Source of the DNA: Rhodoferax_B ferrireducens_A
GTDB lineage: Bacteria; Pseudomonadota; Gammaproteobacteria; Burkholderiales; Burkholderiaceae_C
Reading direction: 5' to 3'
NCBI RefSeq assembly: GCF_031458075.1
Contig: NZ_JAVDXT010000005.1
Coordinates: forward strand, 382,052-446,051
Length of the DNA stretch: 64,000 nt
Part shown: positions 19,619-27,952 of the stretch, piece by piece
Layout: each line of letters starts with the position of its first letter
Numbering within the stretch: position 1 is the stretch's first letter
Program-made: the position numbers and the translations under genes
Notes under the pieces: model-generated
The model's database searches: none
The model's input: the letters and a program-made list of their open reading frames with translations, nothing else
Told to the model about the DNA's origin: nothing

Positions 19619-20668
19619 ATGCGACCCTACACCCTCAGCGATTTCGACTTCACTCTGCCGGAGGCCTTGATTGCCCAGCACCCGGCCCCAGAACGCAGCA
19701 GCTCCCGCCTGCTGGACGGCAGCAGCCCCCAGGCACAGGACCGCATCTTCCGCGAGCTGCCCAGCCTTTTGCGCGCCGGTGACCTGCTGGTCTTCAACGA
19801 CACCAAGGTGCTCAAAGCCCGCTTGTTCGGCGAAAAAGCCAGCGGCGGCAAGGTCGAACTGCTGGTCGAGCGCGTACTCACCGGCAACCAGGTTGCTGCC
19901 CATATGCGGGTCAGCAAGAAGCCCGAGCCCGGCGCTACCATCAGCCTGGTAGGCGATGGCGGTTTCCGCGCCACCCTGCTGGGCCGCTGGCCCGATGCCG
20001 ACGGCACGCTGTTCCGCTTCGTGCTCAGCAACGACGCAGGCGACGACCCCTACACATTGATGGAACGCCACGGCCATGTGCCGCTGCCGCCCTACATCAC
20101 GCACACCGATTCGGCCGAGGACGCGCAGCGCTACCAGACCGTGTTCGCCCGCGCACCCGGCGCCGTGGCCGCGCCCACCGCCGCCCTGCACTTTGACGAC
20201 GCTTTGCTGGCCGAACTCGAAGCCCGTGGTGTACAGCGCGCCAGCGTCACCCTGCACGTGGGCGCCGGCACCTTCCAGCCGGTGAAAACCGAGAACATCG
20301 CCGAGCACCAGATGCACAGCGAGTGGTACGAAGTGCCTACCGCCACCCAGCAGGCGATTGCGGCCTGCAAGGCCCGTGGCGGCCGGGTGGTCGCCGTGGG
20401 CACCACCACCGTGCGCACGCTCGAATCCTGGGCCCAGTCCGGGCTGGCCAGTGGCGACACCCGCATCTTCATCACGCCGGGCTTTGTATTCCAGCATGTG
20501 GACCTGCTGGTGACCAACTTCCATTTGCCCAAGTCCAGCCTGATGATGCTGGTCAGCGCGTTTGCCGGCTACGAGCACATCATGGACCTGTACCGCCACG
20601 CCATCGCCAACCAATACCGTTTCTTCAGCTATGGCGACGCCATGCTGCTCCAGCGAAAGACCGCCTGA
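19619..20668 (+). CDS. queA: tRNA preQ1(34) S-adenosylmethionine ribosyltransferase-isomerase QueA
   Basis: Adds the ribosyl moiety of S-adenosylmethionine to preQ1 in tRNA to make epoxyqueuosine. The protein has 349 residues, the family length, and starts MRPYTLSDFDFTLPEALIAQHP, with the family landmarks RPARxR-equivalent PERSSSRLL, GDLLVFNDTKVLKARL and VGAGTFQPV. The late MHSEWYEV and GTTTVRTLES are also diagnostic. It ends two bases before tgt, the next enzyme of the pathway. Confidence 0.95.
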   Translation: MRPYTLSDFDFTLPEALIAQHPAPERSSSRLLDGSSPQAQDRIFRELPSLLRAGDLLVFNDTKVLKARLFGEKASGGKVELLVERVLTGNQVAAHMRVSKKPEPGATISLVGDGGFRATLLGRWPDADGTLFRFVLSNDAGDDPYTLMERHGHVPLPPYITHTDSAEDAQRYQTVFARAPGAVAAPTAALHFDDALLAELEARGVQRASVTLHVGAGTFQPVKTENIAEHQMHSEWYEVPTATQQAIAACKARGGRVVAVGTTTVRTLESWAQSGLASGDTRIFITPGFVFQHVDLLVTNFHLPKSSLMMLVSAFAGYEHIMDLYRHAIANQYRFFSYGDAMLLQRKTA

Positions 20669-20670
20669 CC

Positions 20671-21867
20671 ATGTTGAAATTTGACCTACTCGCCACCGAT
20701 GCCCCTTCTGCCGACGGCAGCTACGCTGGCAGCCATGCGCGCCGCGGCACTTTGACGCTAAACCACGGCGTGGTGCAAACCCCGATCTTCATGCCCGTGG
20801 GCACCTACGGCACCGTCAAGGGCGTGATGCCCCGCAGCCTGGAAGAAATGGGCGCGCAGATCATCCTGGGCAACACCTTCCATTTGTGGATGCGCCCGGG
20901 CCTGGACGTGATGGCTCAGTTCGGCGGCCTGCACCAGTTCGAGAAGTGGAACAAGCCCATACTCACCGACAGCGGCGGATTCCAGGTCTGGAGCCTGGGC
21001 GAGATGCGCAAGATCAGCGAAGAAGGCGTGAAGTTCTCGTCGCCGGTGAACGGCGACAAGCTGTTCCTGACGCCCGAGATCAGCATGCAGATCCAGACCA
21101 CGCTGAACTCCGACATCGTGATGCAGTTCGACGAATGCACGCCCTACGACACCAAGGGCCATATCACCACCGAGCGCGAAGCCCGCAACTCCATGGAGCT
21201 CAGCCTGCGCTGGGCCAAGCGCTGCCAGGCCGAGTTCGCCCGGCTTGCGAACCCGAACGCGCTGTTTGGCATCGTCCAGGGTGGCATGTTCGAAAACCTG
21301 CGCCAGGAGTCGCTGGACCAGCTGGTGGAGATGGACTTCCCCGGCTACGCGGTCGGCGGCGTCAGCGTGGGCGAGCCCAAGGACGAGATGCTGCGCATCA
21401 TGGCCCACACGCCGCACAAGCTGCCAGCCCACAAGCCGCGCTACCTGATGGGCGTGGGCACGCCCGAAGATCTGGTGCAAGGCGTGGCCGAAGGCGTGGA
21501 CATGTTCGACTGCGTGATGCCGACCCGCAATGCGCGCAACGGCACGCTGTTCACCCGCTATGGCGACCTGAAGATCCGCAACGCCCGCCACAAGACCGAC
21601 GAGCAGCCGCTGGACGTGACCTGCAGCTGCCACGCCTGCGCCGGCACAAGCGGCGTGTCCTACGCCAATGGCGGCCGCGACGGCTTCAGCCGCGCCTACC
21701 TGCACCACCTGGACCGCTGCGCCGAAATGCTCGGCCCCATGCTGGCCAGCATCCACAACCTGCACTACTTCTTGAACCTGATGCGCGAAATGCGCGAGGC
21801 GCTGGACGCGGGTACGTTCGGTGCATTCCGCGCGCAGTTCAAGGCGGACCGGGCGCGCGGGGTGTAA
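20671..21867 (+). CDS. tgt: Queuine tRNA-ribosyltransferase (tRNA-guanine transglycosylase)
   Basis: Exchanges guanine 34 for preQ1 in GUN-anticodon tRNAs. Of 398 residues. The catalytic region has TDSGGFQVWSLG and, later, the nucleophile Asp in VDMFDCVMPTRNARNG. The zinc ligands are CSCHAC and the His in AYLHHLD. About 15 residues (AGTSGVSYANGGRDG) separate the third Cys from FSRAYLHHLD, longer than in E. coli. It is translated from ATG 20671, two bases after the queA stop. A 50-bp repeat follows downstream. Confidence 0.95.
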   Translation: MLKFDLLATDAPSADGSYAGSHARRGTLTLNHGVVQTPIFMPVGTYGTVKGVMPRSLEEMGAQIILGNTFHLWMRPGLDVMAQFGGLHQFEKWNKPILTDSGGFQVWSLGEMRKISEEGVKFSSPVNGDKLFLTPEISMQIQTTLNSDIVMQFDECTPYDTKGHITTEREARNSMELSLRWAKRCQAEFARLANPNALFGIVQGGMFENLRQESLDQLVEMDFPGYAVGGVSVGEPKDEMLRIMAHTPHKLPAHKPRYLMGVGTPEDLVQGVAEGVDMFDCVMPTRNARNGTLFTRYGDLKIRNARHKTDEQPLDVTCSCHACAGTSGVSYANGGRDGFSRAYLHHLDRCAEMLGPMLASIHNLHYFLNLMREMREALDAGTFGAFRAQFKADRARGV

Positions 21868-21908
21868 GCGGTGTGCGGCGCCCGGCCGCACGTAACGCTA
21901 CATAATTC

Positions 21909-21958
21909 ATAGCTGCCAGCGCAGACAATACCTGCGCGATAGGCAGTTTTTATCTAAA
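21909..21958 (+). repeat. 50-bp Rhodoferax-type repeat, copy 4
   Basis: Intergenic copy after tgt. It begins ATAGCTGCCAGCGCAGAC, contains TACCTGCGCG and ends TTTATCTAAA at base 50. With the copy at 27901 it defines the family ends. Confidence 0.8.
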
Positions 21959-21981
21959 GGCAGCACTTCCTGCTCAGAAAA

Positions 21982-22005
21982 ATTCCGTCTTAGGTAACAC
22001 GGAAT
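21982..22005. promoter_or_regulatory. Inverted repeat ATTCCGT-N10-ACGGAAT, candidate operator
   Basis: Perfect 7-bp arms at 21982-21988 and 21999-22005, about 75 bases upstream of the amidohydrolase ATG. Symmetry and position suit a dimeric regulator controlling the amidohydrolase-ABC operon. No regulator gene is adjacent. Confidence 0.45.
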
Positions 22006-22078
22006 CCTTCGTTGGCCTGCATGCCATCGGCTTCTACATTGAAAGGCCGATCTGCATTGCACCCCACGGAGAATTCTG

Positions 22079-23590
22079 ATGAACGACCGCCTGTACACCG
22101 CCCAAGCCTCGCGTTCCGCTGCCGTCAAGGTGCGGCTGGACCACCCGGTGATCGACACCGATGTGCATGTCAACGACTTCGCGCCGGCGCTGGAAGACTA
22201 TGTGCACCACTACGGTGGCACGGCCCTGGTGGAGGCGCTGCGCAAGGCCCTGGGCGGCCGCTTCGCCACCAAGAGCGCGGCCGGCAAGGACTGGTACCAG
22301 CAGACAGCCGAGGAGCGCCAGCACAACCGCACGCTGCGCGCGCCCTGGTGGGCCCGGGTCACCCGCAATACACTGGACCTGGCCACCTACACCCTGCCGG
22401 ATCTGCTGGCCGAACGCCTGGCCGAGCAAGGCGCCGACTACTCGGTGCTGTTCCCCAACGACGTGCTGTCGCCGGCCGCCGCCGGCACCGAATTCCGCCA
22501 GCCGCTGCACCGCGCGATCAACCACTTCCACGCCGACCAGTACCGCAAGCACGCGCACCGCCTGACCCCGGTGGCCGGCATCCCGATGCACACGCCGCAA
22601 GAGGCCATCGAAGAGCTGGAATTTGCGGTGAACACGCTGGGCCTGAAGGTCATCAACATCCCCGGCGGCGTGCGCCGGCCCATCCCTGCCGTGGCCGCGC
22701 TCTACCCCAAGGACGTGCACCCCGAGGTGGCCAAGCACGCCACCTACACCGACTTCTTCGGCATCGACAGCGCGCACGACTACGACCCGTTCTGGGCCAA
22801 GGTGGTGGAGCTCGGCGTGCCGGTCACCACCCATTACGGCAGCCAGGGCTGGACCGGCCGGCAGTCGATCAGCAACTACATGTTCAACCACGTAGGCCAC
22901 TTCGCCGATGGCTCGCAGGCCTTTGCCAAGGCGCTGTTCTTCGGCGGCGTGACCAAACGCTTCCCCGGCCTGCGCGTGGGCCTGCTGGAAGGCGGCGCCG
23001 ACTGGGGCTCGCACGTCTACACGCATCTGGTGGACCGCTGGGAAAAGCGCAACCGCCATGCGGTGCAGAACTACAACCCCGCGCATGCCGACATTGAGTT
23101 GCTGGCTTCGCTGTTCGAACGCTACGGCCAGGACCTGACCAAGGGCAAGCCGGTGAACCGCGAGACCCTGCTGCGCGACAGCCTGGGCATCTCGGCGCTG
23201 CCGCACAGCCGCGATCCGGTGGATGATGAGCTGGACGATTTCAAAGCCGCCGGCATCGAAAGCGTGGAAGACATCCGCGACCGCTGGGTGAACAACTTCT
23301 TCTTCGGCTCCGAGGCCGACGACCGCACCGTGGCCGCGGCCTTCAACCACAAGGTGCACCCGCTGGGCGTGAAGATCAACGCCATCTGGTCGTCCGACAT
23401 CGGCCACTGGGACGTGCCGGACCTGACCGAGCCGCTGGCCGAAAGCTGGGACCTGGTGGAGCAAGGCGTGATCTCGGCCGCCGACTTCAAGGCCTTCACC
23501 TTCGGCAACCCCTACAAGTTCTACACCGAGGCCCATCCGCGCTTCTTCGAAGGCACAGACATCGCTGACAAAGTACGCGGCAAGGTCTGA
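22079..23590 (+). CDS. Amidohydrolase-family metalloenzyme (ACMSD/decarboxylase-like)
   Basis: A 503-residue protein of the amidohydrolase_2 group. Residues 22-32 (HPVIDTDVHVND) are the DxHxN-type metal motif at the first strand; TTHYGSQG, EGGADWGSHVY and SSDIGHWD supply later His and Asp ligands. The family includes ACMSD and related aromatic-acid decarboxylases as well as true hydrolases, so the reaction cannot be chosen. GGAG lies seven bases before ATG 22079. It is followed after 32 bases by a four-gene nitrate/sulfonate-type importer, so it probably acts on the imported compound or a product of it. Confidence 0.78.
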   Translation: MNDRLYTAQASRSAAVKVRLDHPVIDTDVHVNDFAPALEDYVHHYGGTALVEALRKALGGRFATKSAAGKDWYQQTAEERQHNRTLRAPWWARVTRNTLDLATYTLPDLLAERLAEQGADYSVLFPNDVLSPAAAGTEFRQPLHRAINHFHADQYRKHAHRLTPVAGIPMHTPQEAIEELEFAVNTLGLKVINIPGGVRRPIPAVAALYPKDVHPEVAKHATYTDFFGIDSAHDYDPFWAKVVELGVPVTTHYGSQGWTGRQSISNYMFNHVGHFADGSQAFAKALFFGGVTKRFPGLRVGLLEGGADWGSHVYTHLVDRWEKRNRHAVQNYNPAHADIELLASLFERYGQDLTKGKPVNRETLLRDSLGISALPHSRDPVDDELDDFKAAGIESVEDIRDRWVNNFFFGSEADDRTVAAAFNHKVHPLGVKINAIWSSDIGHWDVPDLTEPLAESWDLVEQGVISAADFKAFTFGNPYKFYTEAHPRFFEGTDIADKVRGKV

Positions 23591-23622
23591 GCGGCTCTCT
23601 ATTCCATTTCCAAGGTAGCACC

Positions 23623-24723
23623 ATGTCCAAAGCATTCTCCAAAATCCGCCGCATCAGCCTGGCCGCCGCCGGTCTGGCGCTGTCCATTGCCTCCTTCTCG
23701 CTGCAGGCCGCGCCGCAGGTGATACGCATCGGCGTGGCCACCGCCGGGGGTGGCGACCCGGTCAACTGGGGTGGCTCGCCCGGTGGCGTGGTGCGCGGCA
23801 ACCAGTGGCTGGAGGAGGAGTTCAAGGCATCGGGTGTGCAGGTCGAATGGCTGTTCTTCAAGGGCGCAGGGCCAGCCGTGAATGAAGCGCTGTCGAACAA
23901 GCAGATCGACTTCGCCTACCAGGGCGACCTGCCCCAGGTCATCGGCCTGGCCAACGGCCTGAAGACCAAGCTGCTGCTGGTCAGCGGCGCGCGCAACAAC
24001 CTGTATGTGGTGACGCCGCCGCAGTCGGAGATCCGCGGTATCAAGGACCTGAAGGACAAGAAGGTATCGATCTTCCGCGGCACCAACGGCCACCTGGTGG
24101 CCAACAATGTGTTGGCAGCCAACGGCCTGGCCGAGCGGGACCTGAAGGCGGTGAACCTGGACACCGGCAGTTCACAGGCCGCCCTGGTGTCGAACGGTGT
24201 GGACGCGGCTTTTGGCGGCTACGAATGGTTCAAGGTGCGCGACCAGGGCCTGGCCAAGGTGGTCTATTCCACCCAGGGCCAGGACCCGGCCTACACCCGC
24301 CAGGCATCGCTGCTGGTGCGTGAAGACTTCGAGAAAGAGAATCCGGCCGAAGTCCAGCGTGTCGTCGACGTCTTCGTGCGCGCGGCCGACTGGGCCTCGG
24401 ACGAGAAGAACCGGGCCGAGCTGTTCAAGCTCTGGGCGCGCAGCGGCACGCCGGTGGCCTCGTGGGAGGCCGAGTTCGACAAGCAGGACCTGGCGGTACG
24501 CAACTCGCCCCTGGTCGACGACTTCATCATCGGCCGCTACAAGGCGGTGGTCAGCGATGCGGTCAAGCTCAAGCTGATACGGCGCGAAGTGCCGGTGGAC
24601 GGCTGGTTCGACACCCGCTACCTGAAGGCCGCGCTGAAGAAGCAGGGCCTGGAAAACCGCTGGACCGCCTTCGACGCCAAGGGCAAACCCAAGACCGGTG
24701 CGGCCACGGTGGCCTCGAAGTAA
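23623..24723 (+). CDS. Periplasmic substrate-binding protein, nitrate/sulfonate/taurine type
   Basis: A 366-residue binding protein with signal peptide MSKAFSKIRRISLAAAGLALSIASFSLQA. The mature start PQVIRIGVATAGGGDPVNW and the FAYQGDLPQVIGLANG segment are typical of SsuA/NMT1-like proteins. The late SSQAALVSNGVDAAFGGYEW resembles the DGDA region that contacts ligand. It should deliver solute to the two permeases encoded next. The ligand could be a sulfonate or an aromatic carboxylate; the amidohydrolase neighbour favours an organic acid. This is inference. Confidence 0.85.
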   Translation: MSKAFSKIRRISLAAAGLALSIASFSLQAAPQVIRIGVATAGGGDPVNWGGSPGGVVRGNQWLEEEFKASGVQVEWLFFKGAGPAVNEALSNKQIDFAYQGDLPQVIGLANGLKTKLLLVSGARNNLYVVTPPQSEIRGIKDLKDKKVSIFRGTNGHLVANNVLAANGLAERDLKAVNLDTGSSQAALVSNGVDAAFGGYEWFKVRDQGLAKVVYSTQGQDPAYTRQASLLVREDFEKENPAEVQRVVDVFVRAADWASDEKNRAELFKLWARSGTPVASWEAEFDKQDLAVRNSPLVDDFIIGRYKAVVSDAVKLKLIRREVPVDGWFDTRYLKAALKKQGLENRWTAFDAKGKPKTGAATVASK

Positions 24724-24735
24724 GCATAGACGCCC

Positions 24736-25599
24736 ATGTCCGCTGACGCCACCGCCACCCTGCCGGCCCCGGCCGAGCAGGCCGCCACCCCGCCGCTGAG
24801 CACCGGCTCCACGGTGCAGCATCTGCTGCACCGCACGACCGCGGTGCTGGAGCCACTCTGGCTACCGCTGACCCTGCTGGCCCTGTGGACGCTGGGCGCG
24901 GCCCAAGGCTGGATCTCTGCCCAGGTGCTGCCACCGCCACTGTTTGTGCTGGAGACGCTGCAGGACCTGGCCGCCAGCGGCGACCTGTGGCTGCATGTGT
25001 CGGCGAGTTTGCAGCGGGTGCTGGTGGGCTTCGCGGTCGGCAGCCTGATCGGCCTGGCCCTGGGCACGGCCATGGGCTTGTCGCGCAGCGTGGAAGCCTA
25101 TGTGCTGCCCAGCTTCAACGCGCTGGTGCAGATACCGGTGCTGGCCTGGCTGCCGTTTGTGCTGTTGCTGGTCGGCATAGGCGAGCCGCTGAAATACATA
25201 CTCATCGCCAAGGCGGCACTGGTGCCGGTGGCGCTGAACACCTTGCAGGGCTTTCGACAATCCCCCGTGAACCTGCGCGAAGTGGGCGAGGTCTATGGCT
25301 ATACGCGGCGCCAGCAGGTGCTGGAGATCGTGCTGCCCACCGCCGTGCCCACGCTGTTCACCGGCATCCGCCTCGGTTTCACCAAGGCCTGGTTGTCGCT
25401 GGTGGTAGTCGAGCTGGTGGCGTCGAGCGAAGGCCTGGGCTATTTGATCGTCTACGGCCGGCAGCTGTTCCAGCTGGACCTGGTGATGGCCGCGGTGATC
25501 GTGGTCGGCGCCATCGGCTACGCCATCGACCGGCTGCTGGATCTGACCGAGCGCCGCTTCATCGGCAGCCGCGTAGCCAGCGCCGAGGGAGCGCACTGA
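24736..25599 (+). CDS. ABC transporter permease 1, nitrate/sulfonate type
   Basis: A 287-residue inner-membrane permease of the BPD_transp_1 (SsuC/TauC) family with about six membrane helices. The ATP-binding-protein contact loop is visible as EVGEVYGYTRRQQVLEIVLPTAVPTLFTGIRLG. The N-terminal 30 residues are a soluble Ala/Pro/Thr-rich lead. Its stop overlaps the ATG of permease 2 by one base (TGATG at 25597-25601). The two permeases are homologous but differ in sequence, so the channel is probably a heterodimer. Confidence 0.87.
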   Translation: MSADATATLPAPAEQAATPPLSTGSTVQHLLHRTTAVLEPLWLPLTLLALWTLGAAQGWISAQVLPPPLFVLETLQDLAASGDLWLHVSASLQRVLVGFAVGSLIGLALGTAMGLSRSVEAYVLPSFNALVQIPVLAWLPFVLLLVGIGEPLKYILIAKAALVPVALNTLQGFRQSPVNLREVGEVYGYTRRQQVLEIVLPTAVPTLFTGIRLGFTKAWLSLVVVELVASSEGLGYLIVYGRQLFQLDLVMAAVIVVGAIGYAIDRLLDLTERRFIGSRVASAEGAH

Positions 25600-26405
25600 T
25601 GGCCGGCGCACTCGACAACGCCGAGCTTGCCACCGTCGTGCCGCTGGCCGTGCCCGCCAGCCAGCGCTGGCGCGGCCTGGTGCTGCCGGTGGCCGCTGTC
25701 GCGCTGTGGTGGCTGGTCTCCAAACTCGACCTGGTGAACTCCGCCCTGCTGGTCTCGCCCGCCAAGGTGCTGGAGACGGCCTGGGAGATGGTTAGCAGCG
25801 GCCGGCTCTGGCGAGCCCTCAGCGCCAGCCTGGCGCGCGAGCTGACCGGCTTCTTCATAGGCACAGCCTCCGGCCTGGTACTCGGCGCGCTGCTCGGCCT
25901 GTGGCCGCGCTTCAACCGCCTGGTTGGCCCGAGCTTCAACACCTTCAAGCAGATCTCGCTGTTCGCCTGGATTCCACTGATCTCGGTGTGGTTCGGCCTG
26001 GGGGACGTGGCCAAGGTGGTGTTCCTGTCGCTGGCCGCGCTGGTGCCGGTGGTGGTCAACACCGCGGCCGGCATCCGCAACACGCCGGCCAGCCTGCTGG
26101 AAGTGGCCCGCGTCTATGGCTACACGCGCTGGCAGACGGTCACGCAGGTGGTACTGCCCTCGGCGATTCCGTCGATCTTCACTGGCGTCTACCTGGCGCT
26201 GATCTATTCCTGGCTGGCCACCATCGGCGCCGAATACCTGCTGGTATCGGGCCGCGGCGTCGGCAATCTGCTGATCGAAGGCAGCGAGCATTTCCAGATG
26301 GACCTGGTGATCTTCGGCATGGCGGTGATCGGCGTGGTGGGCTGGTTAATGAACGCATCCGCGCGCCTGCTGGAACGGCGCATTTTCAAAGGTAGAACAA
26401 CATGA
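25599..26405 (+). CDS. ABC transporter permease 2, nitrate/sulfonate type
   Basis: A 268-residue homologue of permease 1, with about six membrane helices and the coupling loop LLEVARVYGYTRWQTVTQVVLPSAIPSIFTGVYLA. Start at ATG 25599 overlaps the permease 1 stop by one base; its own stop overlaps the ATPase start as ATGA (26402-26405). Two dissimilar permeases are less common than a single SsuC homodimer in this transporter class. Confidence 0.87.
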   Translation: MAGALDNAELATVVPLAVPASQRWRGLVLPVAAVALWWLVSKLDLVNSALLVSPAKVLETAWEMVSSGRLWRALSASLARELTGFFIGTASGLVLGALLGLWPRFNRLVGPSFNTFKQISLFAWIPLISVWFGLGDVAKVVFLSLAALVPVVVNTAAGIRNTPASLLEVARVYGYTRWQTVTQVVLPSAIPSIFTGVYLALIYSWLATIGAEYLLVSGRGVGNLLIEGSEHFQMDLVIFGMAVIGVVGWLMNASARLLERRIFKGRTT

Positions 26406-27265
26406 CGACTGAGACCGTGGTAGCCAACGAGCTCGACATCCGCGGCGTGGGCAAACGCTACGCCAGCACCCAGGCCGCAGGTGGCACGCTGCAGGTGCTG
26501 CAGAACATCGACCTGCACATCCCCAGCGGCCAGTTCGTCAGCATCGTCGGCGCCAGCGGCTGCGGCAAGTCGACGCTGCTGCGCCTGGTGCTCGGCCTCG
26601 ATGCCGACTACGAGGGCCAGATCCTGCTCGATGGCGAACCCATCACCGGCACGGGGCGCGAGCGCGGCATCGTGTTCCAGGACCATCGCCTGTTCCCCTG
26701 GCTCACCGTGGCGCAGAACATCGCGGTAGGCCTGCGCAACGCACCCTTCACCGAAGGCCAGAAGCGCGGCCTGGTGGCCGAACACGTGGCCCTGGTGGGC
26801 CTGGAAGGCTTCGAACACTCTTATCCGCACCAAATCTCCGGCGGCATGGCGCAACGCGTGGCGATCGCCCGCGGCCTGGTGAACCGGCCGCGCGTACTGC
26901 TGCTGGACGAGCCGTTTGGCGCACTCGATGCGCTGACCCGCGCGCGCCTGCAGGGCGAGCTGCAGCGCATCTGGCAAAAGGAAAAGATCACCATGCTGCT
27001 GGTCACCCACGACGTGGAGGAAGCCGTGTTCCTGGGCGACCAGGTGGTGGTGATGCAGCCGCACCCGGGGCGCATCCGCCGCACCGTGCGGGTCGATCTG
27101 CCGCACCCGCGCAATCGCAGCGACCCGGCCTTCATCCGCCTGCGCGACGACGTGCTCAGCGACTTCCTGGACCCGCGCGAACGCGGCCCTAGCGAGGTGT
27201 TTCCCGCCGCACCGGCGGTACCCGTATTTCCGGCGCAGGGGCGGCCGCTGCAGCTGGCCTGGTAG
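26402..27265 (+). CDS. ABC transporter ATP-binding protein, nitrate/sulfonate type
   Basis: A 287-residue ATPase. Walker A is GASGCGKSTLLRL, the Q-loop FQDHRLFPWLT, the signature QISGGMAQRVAIARGL, Walker B LLLDEPFGALD and the switch His in VTHDVEEAV. It should drive both permeases. The ATG overlaps the permease 2 stop. The C-terminal 30 residues (RGPSEVFPAAPAVPVFPAQGRPLQLAW) extend beyond the usual SsuB end. Confidence 0.9.
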   Translation: MTTETVVANELDIRGVGKRYASTQAAGGTLQVLQNIDLHIPSGQFVSIVGASGCGKSTLLRLVLGLDADYEGQILLDGEPITGTGRERGIVFQDHRLFPWLTVAQNIAVGLRNAPFTEGQKRGLVAEHVALVGLEGFEHSYPHQISGGMAQRVAIARGLVNRPRVLLLDEPFGALDALTRARLQGELQRIWQKEKITMLLVTHDVEEAVFLGDQVVVMQPHPGRIRRTVRVDLPHPRNRSDPAFIRLRDDVLSDFLDPRERGPSEVFPAAPAVPVFPAQGRPLQLAW

Positions 27266-27291
27266 CTTGGCGCACGGCCGATAATTTGCCC

Positions 27292-27852
27292 ATGAGCAAA
27301 TCCTACGTCGATGCCAACTACCGCTTTATCGCCGCGAACCAGGAGGTCAATGCCCGCATTGTCCAGCGGCAGCAGGCCCTGGCCCTGTATGTGACCCTGG
27401 TGGTGAGCCTGCTGGCCGCGCTGGTGGCGCTGCGGCCCGGCGCAGGTGCCGAAGAACCACCGATCGAATGGCTGTTGCTGGGTTTTCCGGTGGCGTCGCT
27501 GTGCCTGGCGCTGCTCAACTACAAGGCCGAGCGCGCGATTTCCAACCTGCGCACTTTTCTGTCCGAGCTCGAACGCCTGGACAACGCCCACCAGACTTTG
27601 CCCAGCTACAACACCGAACCGCGCTGGGCCAAAGGCGCCAACAAGGCCCGGCGCTTCCATGACTTCGCCACCACCATGCTGGCCGCAGGCGGCAATGCCA
27701 TCGGGCTGGGCGCCGCCTGGAAGATTTATCCGCTGCGGCTCGGTGGCAGCAGCGTGTTTTTATATGGCAGCGTACTGCTGGCGCTGGCGTCGCTGGCCAT
27801 ACTGTTGCTGACCCCGCAATGGAGCTACAGCCCCGACGCAGCAGACCGCTGA
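27292..27852 (+). CDS. Predicted membrane protein, unknown
   Basis: A 186-residue protein with two pairs of hydrophobic helices: ALYVTLVVSLLAALVALRP and WLLLGFPVASLCLALLNY in the first half, then NAIGLGAAWKIYPL and FLYGSVLLALASLAILLL near the end. Between them is a charged, helical loop of about 60 residues. I do not recognise the family. ATG 27292 is used rather than the TTG at 27286. It follows the ABC operon by 26 bases and may be co-transcribed, but nothing in it suggests transport. Confidence 0.6.
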   Translation: MSKSYVDANYRFIAANQEVNARIVQRQQALALYVTLVVSLLAALVALRPGAGAEEPPIEWLLLGFPVASLCLALLNYKAERAISNLRTFLSELERLDNAHQTLPSYNTEPRWAKGANKARRFHDFATTMLAAGGNAIGLGAAWKIYPLRLGGSSVFLYGSVLLALASLAILLLTPQWSYSPDAADR

Positions 27853-27900
27853 ACCGCAACACTATGGCAGAGACGCGACCGCAGAGGCACTATCTATTTG

Positions 27901-27950
27901 ATAGCTGCCTGCGCTGATTCCACCTGCGCCAGCGGCATGATTTATCTAAA
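27901..27950 (+). repeat. 50-bp Rhodoferax-type repeat, copy 5
   Basis: Begins ATAGCTGCCTGCGCTGATTC, contains ACCTGCGCCAGCGGC and ends TTTATCTAAA at base 50. It separates the membrane protein gene from the convergent MFS gene, whose stop is two bases beyond the repeat. Its position suits a terminator. Confidence 0.8.
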
Positions 27951-27952
27951 AA

